A stretch of 64,000 bases of DNA from NCBI RefSeq assembly GCF_900116615.1, contig NZ_FPBF01000011.1, forward strand, positions 1 through 64,000, given 5' to 3'. Shown here in pieces: positions 31,884-40,806 of the stretch (the first letter of the stretch is position 1; the number at the start of each line of letters is the position of its first letter). The DNA comes from Algoriphagus locisalis (GTDB lineage: Bacteria > Bacteroidota > Bacteroidia > Cytophagales > Cyclobacteriaceae). The notes below the pieces were generated by a model, which was not told the origin of the DNA, ran no database searches, and saw only the letters and a program-made list of their open reading frames with translations. Both the position numbers and the translations under genes were made by a program.

Positions 31884-33049
31884 TGAATAGAGTATTTCTA
31901 TATGTAAGTTTCTGTATCCTCTTCCTGAGTGCATGTAGGGAACCTTTCGAGCCAGATCTTGAACCTTCAGATCTCAATGTTCTGGTGGTGGAAGGATATT
32001 TGGACACCCAAGGACTTCCGAGCAAATTGAAGCTCAGCTATACCCGAAACATCCAGACAGAGGTTGATTTTACACCAAGCTATCCTAGTGCTAGCGTCAT
32101 TTTAAGATCTGAATCCGGTGAGCAATACCCACTGACCCCGCTAGGATTCGGGGAATTTGAGTTTGCTCACGATATCCCTGAAAATCAAGATTACAGACTT
32201 TACATATCTACGAATGATGGCAATAGTTATACCTCGGATTTGCTTAGGCCTATTCTTACGCCGGACATCATTGATGTAGGGTTTGTACAAAACGAAGCAG
32301 GAGTGGAGATCTATCTGACCACGAAGGGGGATGAAAATGCAGATGATTTTTTGTGGACTTATGAAGAAACCTACGCTTTTCGTCCTAGATTCCCTACACC
32401 TTTTAAGTATGATTATATTAATGACACCACTAAGGATGTCGTATATAGGAGTCCAGACGAAAGAACCGATCTATGTTACCGGGGCGGCGAAAGTTCAGAT
32501 TTGATTTTAGAAACTTCCTCAAGGTTTGAAGATCAGTTTGTCTTTCGTCAATCTATTGCTCAAATCGTACAAAATGACGAGCGGCTCTCTGTCCGATACA
32601 GTATTTTGATTTCCCAGAAGGCATTAGATAAAAAGGCCTCTGAGTTCTGGGAGATTCTTCGCAAAAACACAGATGACATAGGGTCTATTTTTAGCCCTTT
32701 ACCCTCTAATATTGGCGGGAATTTAACAAATGATCGCGATCCGGATGCCCCAGTGGTTGGTTTTGTAAGCTTAGGGACTATCAAGCAAAAGAGACTATAC
32801 ATTGCTGTGCAAGATGTAGCACCATGGATCACTGATGAGCCTGATTACTACGGGTGTTACGTTTATCCAGATACAGTTCTCGCAGCTAATTATGGGCAAT
32901 ATTTTTCCACTGGGAGCTTCGTGCCTGTGAGGCCTATCTATCCTGAGACTAGTCAATTGGCACCGATAGGGTATCAGGGTACTGACAGGAGATGTGCAGA
33001 TTGTACATTGAGAGGAACAAATGTGAAACCTGATTTCTGGGAGGATTGA
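31883..33049 (+). CDS. DUF4249 outer-membrane lipoprotein
   Basis: This 388-residue lipoprotein (MNRVFLYVSFCILFLSAC) has the DUF4249 layout: an early LNVLVVEGYLDTQGLPSKLK, SYTRNI, the carboxypeptidase-like SYPSASVILRSESGEQYPL, then GEFEFAHDIPENQDYRLYIS. A cysteine pair, RRCADC, is near the C-terminus. The family is found almost always beside STN-type TonB receptors, as here, and has no known function. It may act as a SusD-like lid or adapter. Its ATG overlaps the receptor stop (TGATG), so the two are made in coupled amounts. The next gene begins one base after its stop. Confidence 0.87.
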   Translation: MNRVFLYVSFCILFLSACREPFEPDLEPSDLNVLVVEGYLDTQGLPSKLKLSYTRNIQTEVDFTPSYPSASVILRSESGEQYPLTPLGFGEFEFAHDIPENQDYRLYISTNDGNSYTSDLLRPILTPDIIDVGFVQNEAGVEIYLTTKGDENADDFLWTYEETYAFRPRFPTPFKYDYINDTTKDVVYRSPDERTDLCYRGGESSDLILETSSRFEDQFVFRQSIAQIVQNDERLSVRYSILISQKALDKKASEFWEILRKNTDDIGSIFSPLPSNIGGNLTNDRDPDAPVVGFVSLGTIKQKRLYIAVQDVAPWITDEPDYYGCYVYPDTVLAANYGQYFSTGSFVPVRPIYPETSQLAPIGYQGTDRRCADCTLRGTNVKPDFWED

Positions 33050-33050
33050 T

Positions 33051-34667
33051 ATGAAGATATTATTTAACTATCTCGCTGTTTCTATTCTATTGTTCAGCTT
33101 TTGCACAGTTTCCTTTGGGCAGGGTGTTGAGCAGGAAAAAATATCTTTTTCCATCCCAAAGAACATTTATTTTGGCGGTGAAAAGGTCTGGATAAAAAGC
33201 CAATCACTAGTTGGCGACAAGCCATCTGAATCAAAGATTATTTATGCAGAACTCCTGAATCGATACAATGAGTCAGTAGCTATTGCAAAGATGCCGCTAG
33301 AGGAAGGGGAGAGCTTCAATTACCTTGAATTACCTTCGAATTTACCATCGGACAATTACCTGCTCCGCGTTTTCACTCGGATAAGCCCGTATCAAAATAT
33401 AGAAGATGGTTTGAAGCAGCAATTCGTCACTGTCTTCAATAAAACTGTGCCTCCTACAGTGGTAGCAGAGCGCAAATCAGAGGGGGCAAGCCAGGAATCT
33501 GATCAGATAGTCTTGTCAAAGCAAGTAAATGAGATGGGGACTACGTTGGGTTTAGAATTACCAAAGGAAATGGAAATCACTGGCATGAGTATAGCCTTTT
33601 CAAATCCATTTTTGAACATACAAGGGATGGTTTCTTCTGCGCAGGCATATGAGTCCATTGACCAACGTGATTTGGTTCCGGAACTTTATGGTCATGTGAT
33701 CGAAGCCAAGGTAGAAAAAGCTGCAATTGATACGACAAAGCTTTACTACCTGTCCTTGCATGGCGAAAAGTCCGCGCTTTTCACAGATCGTCCAGATGCA
33801 GATGGCAGCATGTATATTGATGCCGGAGGGATGAAAAATTGGGATTTTTTGGTGGCTCAGGCTGATGGGAATGAATCACTGTTAGACTTTTCGATAGTGT
33901 CGCCAAGTCCGGTTACTCATTTCAAATCGGGCTTTACTTTCCCTGAACTTTTAATCAGTACTTCGGATCAGGAATTTCTTCAGGAATTACTGAAAGGAGG
34001 ACAGATCGAAGGGTATTTTGTCAACAAATATGATGAAACAGAAGTGCCTGTGGTAACTGGGTTTACAGTAGATAGAACGTATTTATTGGACGATTATACG
34101 CGGTTCGAAACAGTAGGAACTGTGATCAAAGAATATGTTCCCGAAATCAGAATAAGGAATGTTCAGAAGAAGAAGGAATTCAGAGCGCTGGATGAAGTAT
34201 TGGATGGAGGGTTTGATTCCAATCCTTTGATGCTGGTAGATGCTTTGCCTGTGTTTGATTCTGACTTATTGGCTGCTTTCAATCCGGCTAATTTTAAAAG
34301 GCTTGATGTGTTGACTAGGACCTTTTTCTTAAATGAAGAAAATTTCCCTGGAGTGATGAGTTTCAGCTCTTATAAGAATGACTTTGGTGGTTTTCCCATT
34401 CCTTCCAATGGGATTTACTTGGACTATGCCGGGGTTCAGCCTAAAATAGTTTCAGCAGAATTCCTTTTTACACCCCCAACAGAATCACAGAAAATAATGG
34501 ATTGGAGGACGGTGCTTTACTGGTCAGATGTTCCGAATTCTGAGACACCGACTAGCTCCATGGAAATCAAATTACCTAATCTTAAAGGCAAATACCAGAT
34601 AACTTTGAAATCGAAAACACCTCAAGGGGATGCCATGGAGTATGTGAAAACCTTTGAAGTTAAATAA
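33051..34667 (+). CDS. Secreted macroglobulin-like (MG2-type) protein, unknown function
   Basis: This 538-residue protein has a signal peptide (MKILFNYLAVSILLFSFCTV, cleavage near SFGQG). The mature start, ISFSIPKNIYFGGEKVWIKS, is typical of MG2-like macroglobulin domains, followed by IIYAELLNRYNESVAIAKMP and SDNYLLRVFTRI. The remainder shows beta-sheet character and a plug-like DEVLDGG..PLMLVDALPVFD segment. Proteins of this kind are commonly the last gene after STN-TonB and DUF4249. No enzyme motif is seen. The gene starts one base after the previous stop and ends with a short terminator shared with the convergent MscS gene. Confidence 0.72.
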   Translation: MKILFNYLAVSILLFSFCTVSFGQGVEQEKISFSIPKNIYFGGEKVWIKSQSLVGDKPSESKIIYAELLNRYNESVAIAKMPLEEGESFNYLELPSNLPSDNYLLRVFTRISPYQNIEDGLKQQFVTVFNKTVPPTVVAERKSEGASQESDQIVLSKQVNEMGTTLGLELPKEMEITGMSIAFSNPFLNIQGMVSSAQAYESIDQRDLVPELYGHVIEAKVEKAAIDTTKLYYLSLHGEKSALFTDRPDADGSMYIDAGGMKNWDFLVAQADGNESLLDFSIVSPSPVTHFKSGFTFPELLISTSDQEFLQELLKGGQIEGYFVNKYDETEVPVVTGFTVDRTYLLDDYTRFETVGTVIKEYVPEIRIRNVQKKKEFRALDEVLDGGFDSNPLMLVDALPVFDSDLLAAFNPANFKRLDVLTRTFFLNEENFPGVMSFSSYKNDFGGFPIPSNGIYLDYAGVQPKIVSAEFLFTPPTESQKIMDWRTVLYWSDVPNSETPTSSMEIKLPNLKGKYQITLKSKTPQGDAMEYVKTFEVK

Positions 34668-34685
34668 ACCGGATTAATCGGTTTT
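34666..34685. terminator. Short bidirectional terminator
   Basis: AAACCG (34666-34671) pairs with CGGTTT (34679-34684). It overlaps both stop codons of convergent genes and has short T runs both ways. The stem is only 6 bp. Confidence 0.5.
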
Positions 34686-36329
34686 GCGCCCAAGTTCCGT
34701 TTTTAGAAAATCATTCAATTTCGCATCGTAACCTCCTGTATATTCAGGTACTAAGGTCTTTTTCTCTGGAAATGACTCCATGTGCAAGGTCTGTGTAGGG
34801 AAGGCAAAACGCACTCCGATAGAATTGGCAAGCTTCACGATCTGCACCAATATTTCATGTCTGCATCTTAGTTCCTCGCCCCAAGTGGGTACTTCGAAGA
34901 AAATGTAAAACATAATGTCTTGGCTGAAAGAGGATAGGTTGTTGAAATAGACATGAAACATGTCTTTTCGGGTCTCCGGGTGCGCCAAAACAATTTCGCG
35001 AAGCCCCTTTACAAACTCTTCGATCAGCGCTGGCGGCGTATCATAAGTAACTGTCAGCGTAGTGTAAAACCTTCTGTACTGCCTCAAACCGTGATTGTCT
35101 AGTGTCGCATCCGCTATTTTTCCATTAGGTACATACATCAGGGAATTTCTAAATGTCCTGATTCGGGTAGATCTGAAACCTACTTCCTCTACGGTTCCGT
35201 CTATGTCACCGGATGTGATCCAATCACCCACCTGAAATGGCTTGTCAATAAAAATCATGACCGAGCCAAAGAAGTTTTTGATGGTATCCTGAGCTGCTAG
35301 TGCTATCGCGACACCACCAATAGAAAGACCTGTGAGAAAAGGGATGATATCAAGGTCTAACCCATCTCTTAGAATAAATAAGGTTCCCACTATGATCACA
35401 AAAGCTTTGAGCGTTTTGCGCATCAGAGGCACCAATTGATCATCTAAGGTGGACTCTGTTTTGGTAGCTAGCTTGGTGAAGTAGGCAGCTACCACATCCG
35501 CCAATTTGTAAAAAATGATGGTGATCAGAAAAGGCTTGAGTGTTCTGAAAATAACAACTATCCAGGACCAGATTTCAATTGGCAATTGTAGGACCCGCAC
35601 AAAAAGTGAAAGCAAAACAACAATCAAATAAATGCTGATTACTCGGGCTACGGGCAAAATATAATCTTCGCCTACTTTGCCATATCCATACTGCTGGAAG
35701 AGGTAGAGAATCAGTTTATCTACCACCAACGTAAATACCCAGTGTGCCAGAAAAACCAAAAGAAGCAGGATAAATAAGCCTACCAATTGCCACAAGTGGA
35801 GACCTAAGTATTGTTCATTTCCGATTTTAGGCAGGATGTTCAGCAGTTTTGCAGTACCAAAAGGATAAGTCTCTGAGTGAAGTTTATCTATTTGGCTTAC
35901 ACTGAAAGCCGAATATTTCCAGGTTTCACCAGTTTTTTGAAGGAATATTCCAGGAAGTTTTTGCTTATCGAAATAGTAAATGTTTTCGCCAGAGGAAGAA
36001 GTACTATCGTAATAGTTCTGTTCATTGGGGATATCGCTCGTTCGGATCAAAATTCCTTTTCCCTCAAAAATCTGCTTTAGCTTTATAGCAAGGCGCTCCC
36101 CGTTTTTATCGTCAACTTCGGCTAGGTCCAATGTTTTGGCAGCATCTTCTGGCTGGTAATGCCCCTCTTCCAGGTTGTAAAAAAATGAAAGGGTCGTATG
36201 ATAGGGAGAGTTCAGATTTACCGATTTACTAACTTCATACACATCTTTTGCATCTGTAATCAGCTGCGCAAAGGAGTCTTTGATGCCCCAAGTAAGAAGA
36301 AATAGAAATAGGAGATACTTTTTCACCAT
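34674..36329 (-). CDS. MscS-family mechanosensitive ion channel
   Basis: This 551-residue protein has a signal peptide (MVKKYLLFLFLLTWGIKDSF, AQ). A soluble extracytoplasmic domain of about 160 residues precedes roughly five membrane helices. The MscS pore helix and beta domain follow: LTGLSIGGVAIALAAQDTIK, NFFGSVMIFIDKPFQVGDWI, GTVEEVGFRSTRIRTFRNSL and YVPNGKIADATLDN. The C-terminal alpha/beta domain ends LNDFLKTELGRKTD. The start at 36329 was preferred over an upstream in-frame ATG (36380) because it gives a regular signal peptide. The channel opens under hypo-osmotic shock. The large N-terminal domain is longer than in E. coli MscS (286 residues). Confidence 0.88.
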   Translation of the reverse strand: MVKKYLLFLFLLTWGIKDSFAQLITDAKDVYEVSKSVNLNSPYHTTLSFFYNLEEGHYQPEDAAKTLDLAEVDDKNGERLAIKLKQIFEGKGILIRTSDIPNEQNYYDSTSSSGENIYYFDKQKLPGIFLQKTGETWKYSAFSVSQIDKLHSETYPFGTAKLLNILPKIGNEQYLGLHLWQLVGLFILLLLVFLAHWVFTLVVDKLILYLFQQYGYGKVGEDYILPVARVISIYLIVVLLSLFVRVLQLPIEIWSWIVVIFRTLKPFLITIIFYKLADVVAAYFTKLATKTESTLDDQLVPLMRKTLKAFVIIVGTLFILRDGLDLDIIPFLTGLSIGGVAIALAAQDTIKNFFGSVMIFIDKPFQVGDWITSGDIDGTVEEVGFRSTRIRTFRNSLMYVPNGKIADATLDNHGLRQYRRFYTTLTVTYDTPPALIEEFVKGLREIVLAHPETRKDMFHVYFNNLSSFSQDIMFYIFFEVPTWGEELRCRHEILVQIVKLANSIGVRFAFPTQTLHMESFPEKKTLVPEYTGGYDAKLNDFLKTELGRKTD

Positions 36330-36397
36330 GAGTAGGTTCTTTAGTTTTTTGCAAGGTAGCCATTCGCTAGGCCAAGCCAAAGAAAATTTGGTTCTGC

Positions 36398-39103
36398 TTA
36401 ATCAGCTAACTGAAATTCTGTTAGTGTAGTGCCACTTTTTGTTCTGATCAAATATTGACCTAGAGACGATTGGTATGTGATCTGTATCGCGCCACTACTT
36501 TCCAGAGGCATGGTCGTCTGCAGGTTTCCACTTAGATCATAGAGATAGCAGAAACCTTGGTTGAGGTCGGTGATTGCCACAAGTTGCCGATCTGATCCGA
36601 AATCAAAATATTGATAAATGAGGTTTTCATCAGATACGCGTGTGCTAAAAAGGGTTTTCTCGCTTCTATCAAGTACGCTTACCTCGTTATACTGGCGAGA
36701 GACAAACACGAAATCATTTTGCTTTTGATCAGGGACAAGTAAGAATTCACTGTCTCGATCATCTTTGATGAGCTGGTTTCGGTAGCTGATTTCCCCATTG
36801 AAGTTGGCATGTATCACCTCTCCATTTTTGGTGATGCCGACGAGTTGTGTAGATCGGGATTCTGGATCACGCCAGGATATCAATCCGGAGTTAAAGGAGT
36901 CGCCTAGTTTGACAGATGAACCGGCTTGACTTTCGCCTCTTCGGTTGAAAAGCTGTAGAGTGCCATTTTCTGTCAAGGCTACCATGTAGTCGCCTTTGCC
37001 CGGAACTCTATAATGTGCCGGTGCAGCAATTGTCTTGGCTCCAATTCGGTTCGGGTTCCAACCTTCCAGTTTTTCACCAGTCTTGTCTATTAAGTATAAG
37101 TTGCCTGACTCAGTGCTGACGAAAAAACGATAATCTTTCGTATTACTGTAATCTACTAGATTGAGATGCGTGATTTTTTCTCCATTAGCCCCAAATGGAT
37201 ATCCAGGAAGGGATTGCCCTAGCCTGTCTATACCGTAGATTTTATCTGCAGTAGCTACCAGTAGCTGAAGCTTTTCGTTTTTATAGTAGTCGATTTGAAA
37301 AGCATCTGATACTATAGGCCCGGTAAGCTGCTCTGAGTAAACTTCCTGACCTGCAGAGTTGATCAGATGCAGGATATTGTTTTCATCTTGCACAAGTAAA
37401 TCCTCTGTATTGTCCTGGTAGTTTACAATAGATTTTGGCCCATAGATTAGCGGTTGATCAAAGGAAATTCGATTACTTGGCTGTAAGGAAATGGCATCAG
37501 TAGTTTCAATGGTAGGCTTCGAGTCACCATCATAGGGGAAGCTCAGTGTTGCCTCGGTTCTATCTTGGAGTTGGTTGATTTTGAATGAAACCCAGGGGAA
37601 AGACTGGAAAGCTTCAGCATATTTTTGAAGGAAGGAACTCCAGGATGGATTGGCTTTTTTCGTCCAGGTATTCCAGATATTTTCAGTGAGATAGATTCGG
37701 CTAAAACCCGCTGTAGGGCTCAGGTCTTTTTTAGCTTCTGGAGCTCGGGAGGACTTGCCCCAAGTGCTCCCAGCGCTGATATCATCGAGCATCAGCTTCA
37801 TGGCCTGCTGGGAATTGGTGAAGATTAGCACCTCATTCTCTGAAGTAATAAAGGTTTGTCCAAACCCTGGGAACTTCCCGCTAAACAAATGTGCAGGAAA
37901 TTCTTCCTCCGAAAAGTAAAGAATCTCATGTCCTGCATAGAAATCCGAACCTTCCTCACTTTCACTTTCCTGAAAATCTTTCAGCTGTTGAATGGCAAGA
38001 GCAGCATCTCTGGTTCTAGCAAGTAGGGCTAAGTTTTGATCTGCACCTCCGGCATTTTCCAGATCTAGTAAATACAATTCGCCAGTGAAGGTATCTAAAA
38101 AGCCTTTATCCAATAGCTTACGCTGAATCTCACCACTAAATGTCGCTCTGGCTGTAAAGGCGCGATTGGTGATTTTCTGAGACTCATAAATGCTTTCTAA
38201 GTTTAGTTGCGTAAGTGCGAGTGTTCTATTGGATATTACTTCTTCTATAGCAGCTTGATTGGCCTGAATGGAAGGCGTGAAATTCACCTCTTCCTCATAT
38301 ACCAAAGGTCCCTTGAAAACCATCTGGTTTTCTTCAAGTACAAGATCCAGAGAAACTACACCAGGCATGATTTCCAAAGCTGAGATAGTTGGGCTTTCTC
38401 TAAGGCTTCCCACGCCTTTCAATAAGCTGGATAGGCCTTTACCTTCAAGTAAAAGTCGTCCTTCAGCGTCTGAGTTGTAGGGGATGGATTTTACCAGTGA
38501 GTAAAAACTCAATTGATCTTCATTCACATAAAACCGGATGGCCTCCTCTACCAGGAAGGAAGAAGAGGAAATTACTGCCAAATCACCTAGAAGGGAAATA
38601 CTCCAAAGCCTATTATTTTCCGCGTCGTAATATTCCAGCACATCCTGATCAGAGTATTTGCGCGTTTGGAATCGTGCTCCGGATGGGATACGGGATTTGA
38701 TTTCCTCGATGAAATCAGTAGTAGTTGATGGCTTGAGGTTGATGGTGAAAAGTAATTCGAAGGTCTCAATCCCGGTGGAATGAAGGCTGACCGTGGCTTG
38801 CTGGCCATTAAGTGATTTTGCGATTTCTCCTGAGCCACCATTCAGACTATCCAGTGTGATGAGCTGATCGGATAGTCTTTCAAAGGCAGGAAAGTTTTTC
38901 AGGATTTCCCATACGGGATCATTGACTAGGGAATTCCACTGATTAGCGCCTTGGTAAGTTTCGAAGACAAAAACTGCATCCTGACTGATTACTTCTAGGC
39001 TATTGATTGATCGGGTCGAAAAGTAGGATTTGTAAATCCAAAAGCTACCTCCGGCGAGGAGTAGGGTGATAAAAAGTATTAAAAGGCTTTTCCAGATCTT
39101 CAC
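36398..39103 (-). CDS. Membrane-anchored DUF3352-like protein with C-terminal propeller
   Basis: This 901-residue protein has one N-terminal membrane anchor (MKIWKSLLILFITLLLAGGS). The first ~540 residues are DUF3352-like (VFVFETYQGANQWNSLVNDP, SLNGQQATVSLHS), with internal repetition. The last ~350 residues show WD/PQQ-like blade repeats, for example YGIDRLGQSLPGYPFGANGE, NLYLIDKTGEKLEGWNPNRI, TLQLFNRRGESQAGSSVKLG, a beta-propeller. No catalytic motif is visible. Function is unknown; a periplasmic scaffold anchored in the inner membrane is a reasonable guess. It lies 68 bp upstream of the mscS start with the same direction. Confidence 0.68.
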   Translation of the reverse strand: MKIWKSLLILFITLLLAGGSFWIYKSYFSTRSINSLEVISQDAVFVFETYQGANQWNSLVNDPVWEILKNFPAFERLSDQLITLDSLNGGSGEIAKSLNGQQATVSLHSTGIETFELLFTINLKPSTTTDFIEEIKSRIPSGARFQTRKYSDQDVLEYYDAENNRLWSISLLGDLAVISSSSFLVEEAIRFYVNEDQLSFYSLVKSIPYNSDAEGRLLLEGKGLSSLLKGVGSLRESPTISALEIMPGVVSLDLVLEENQMVFKGPLVYEEEVNFTPSIQANQAAIEEVISNRTLALTQLNLESIYESQKITNRAFTARATFSGEIQRKLLDKGFLDTFTGELYLLDLENAGGADQNLALLARTRDAALAIQQLKDFQESESEEGSDFYAGHEILYFSEEEFPAHLFSGKFPGFGQTFITSENEVLIFTNSQQAMKLMLDDISAGSTWGKSSRAPEAKKDLSPTAGFSRIYLTENIWNTWTKKANPSWSSFLQKYAEAFQSFPWVSFKINQLQDRTEATLSFPYDGDSKPTIETTDAISLQPSNRISFDQPLIYGPKSIVNYQDNTEDLLVQDENNILHLINSAGQEVYSEQLTGPIVSDAFQIDYYKNEKLQLLVATADKIYGIDRLGQSLPGYPFGANGEKITHLNLVDYSNTKDYRFFVSTESGNLYLIDKTGEKLEGWNPNRIGAKTIAAPAHYRVPGKGDYMVALTENGTLQLFNRRGESQAGSSVKLGDSFNSGLISWRDPESRSTQLVGITKNGEVIHANFNGEISYRNQLIKDDRDSEFLLVPDQKQNDFVFVSRQYNEVSVLDRSEKTLFSTRVSDENLIYQYFDFGSDRQLVAITDLNQGFCYLYDLSGNLQTTMPLESSGAIQITYQSSLGQYLIRTKSGTTLTEFQLAD

Positions 39104-39137
39104 AGGCGCTAGGATGGTTCAAGTGCTATAATACAAA

Positions 39138-39187
39138 AATCAGACCTAAGAAACCTTTGCGAAAGCAAGAGAATCTCAGGTCTGATG
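39138..39187 (-). terminator. Terminator of mdh
   Basis: ATCAGACCT (plus 39139-39147) pairs with AGGTCTGAT (39178-39186), with an inner TTGC-GAAA-GCAA hairpin. In the minus direction it ends in GATTTTTG. It lies 17 bp past the mdh stop. Confidence 0.75.
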
Positions 39188-39203
39188 TATAATTAAACTA
39201 GGA

Positions 39204-40139
39204 TTACTTACCTAGTTTGTTCAAAACTTCCATCACTTCTTTCACATGACCTCTAGAAGTCTCAAGAAGTGCTTTTTCTTCCGCATTTAGGTCTAGTTCC
39301 AATACTTTCTCAACACCATTTTTGCCAAGAATAACCGGAACGCCTAAGTAGCAATCATCGATTCCGTATTCGCCTTCCAGTTTGATACAAACTGGGAATA
39401 CTCTTCTTTGATTTTTCAAGATCGCTTCTACCATTTGAGCAGCTGCAGATCCTGGAGCATACCAAGCAGAAGTGCCCATAAGCTTCACTAGCTCACCGCC
39501 ACCGAACTTGGTTCTTTCGATGATCGCATCCAGCTTGTCTTTTGCCACTAGCTCAGTTACCGGAATACCAGCAACTGTAGTATAGCGAGGAAGCGGAACC
39601 ATAGTGTCACCATGACCGCCCATTAGGATTGCCTGGATTTCTTTTGGTGATACGTTCAATTCCTCAGCAAGGAAAGCTCTGTAACGCGCTGTATCCAATA
39701 TGCCAGCCATACCGATTACTTTATTTCTAGAAGTACCTGCAGTGATGTGGGCTTGGTAAGTCATTACATCAAGCGGATTGGAAACCACGATGATGATAGC
39801 GTTTGGAGAGTGTTTGATTACATTTTCAGTCACAGACTTTACGATACCAGCATTGGTTTCGATCAAGTCGTCACGAGTCATGCCTGGCTTACGAGGGAGG
39901 CCGGAAGTGATCACTACTACATCTGAGTTAGCAGTTTTGCTGTAATCATTTGTACTTCCGATGGTGCGGCTATCGTATTGGTTGATAGGTGCTTTTTGAA
40001 AAATATCAAGTGCTTTACCTTCAGCTACGCCTTCTTTGATATCAACTAGTACAATTTCCTCGGCGATTTCGCGATAAGCTAATACATCGGCACAAGTTGC
40101 GCCTACATTACCAGCTCCTACTACGGTTACTTTGCTCAT
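39204..40139 (-). CDS. mdh: Malate dehydrogenase
   Basis: This 311-residue NAD-dependent enzyme of the LDH-like MDH group interconverts malate and oxaloacetate in the TCA cycle. It shows the Rossmann motif VTVVGAGNVGATCADVLA, an acidic residue at the end of strand 2 (LVDIKEG) selecting NAD, LPRKPGMTRDDLIETNAGIV (arginine loop), VVSNPLDVMTY, and IQAILMGGHGDTMVPLPRYT with the catalytic histidine. The second arginine of substrate binding is in AGILDTARYRAFLA. Length and motifs match Bacteroidota Mdh. It is monocistronic with its own terminator; the gap of 148 bp to the next gene holds its promoter, in which I saw no exact TAnnTTTG box. Confidence 0.95.
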   Translation of the reverse strand: MSKVTVVGAGNVGATCADVLAYREIAEEIVLVDIKEGVAEGKALDIFQKAPINQYDSRTIGSTNDYSKTANSDVVVITSGLPRKPGMTRDDLIETNAGIVKSVTENVIKHSPNAIIIVVSNPLDVMTYQAHITAGTSRNKVIGMAGILDTARYRAFLAEELNVSPKEIQAILMGGHGDTMVPLPRYTTVAGIPVTELVAKDKLDAIIERTKFGGGELVKLMGTSAWYAPGSAAAQMVEAILKNQRRVFPVCIKLEGEYGIDDCYLGVPVILGKNGVEKVLELDLNAEEKALLETSRGHVKEVMEVLNKLGK

Positions 40140-40287
40140 TAGATTTATAGATTTTATTATGAATTTTTTGCGTTAAAAAGCGGCGCTAAGATATTAAACA
40201 ATGCCTAGGATCGGAAATGGAGTCCTGAATTCTTTGGGTGGAATTACCATTTTTTGACAAAAGTGAAAACAGGGGACTTGGGTGATC

Positions 40288-40803
40288 TTATTCAAACATT
40301 TGACGAAGGCTGAAGAAGCCAAAGGATTCCCGGTAGGAGCGGAAAAGACGCTGATTGTTTTGGTTGTAATACTCTGCAAGAGAAGTCATCATTTTAGCCT
40401 TGATTTTTGGATTGCTGTCAAAAATCTCCTGCATCGCAAAATGGGGGATTACAATCAATTCCGCCTCATCACTTACGATTAGGGCGGTGTATGTTCTCTT
40501 GGCGTTTTCCAGTAAGGAGTTTTCCCCGAATGCCTCCCCGCGCTTGATTTCCAAAATGGTCTCAAAATTATCCTTGATATCTATGGTGAGAGAAATCTCG
40601 CCGTTTTTCACCAAATAAAGCGCCTGACTAGGGTCTTTACTGAAGAAAACTACCTCATCTTTTACATACTTTCTATGGTGCATTGCGGGAATAAACCGAG
40701 CCATTTCTTTTTCCTTCAAGCTTTCAAAAAACTTGATTTGCCCGAGAAAATGGAACATGTTCTCCTCGGCTTCGGTGTATGTTTTAGAAAATGGATTCCG
40801 CAT
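40288..40803 (-). CDS. Cyclic nucleotide-binding domain protein
   Basis: This 171-residue cytosolic protein has one cNMP-binding beta-roll: FFESLKEKEMARFIPAMHHR, ALYLVKNGEISLTIDI and the phosphate-binding cassette EIKRGEAFGENSLLENAKRT (FGE), where the usual arginine-alanine is replaced by KRTYTALI. No C-terminal HTH is present, so it is not a Crp/Fnr transcription factor. It ends with helices (FDSNPKIKAKMMTSLAEYYN). It begins 3 bp after tilS on the same strand, so it is probably co-transcribed with it. Its role is unknown. Confidence 0.8.
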   Translation of the reverse strand: MRNPFSKTYTEAEENMFHFLGQIKFFESLKEKEMARFIPAMHHRKYVKDEVVFFSKDPSQALYLVKNGEISLTIDIKDNFETILEIKRGEAFGENSLLENAKRTYTALIVSDEAELIVIPHFAMQEIFDSNPKIKAKMMTSLAEYYNQNNQRLFRSYRESFGFFSLRQMFE

Positions 40804-40806
40804 TGT

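Noticed and set aside
34666..34685. The 6-bp hairpin as an operator for mscS
   Set aside because: It lies at the 3' ends of two convergent genes, so terminator is the simpler reading.
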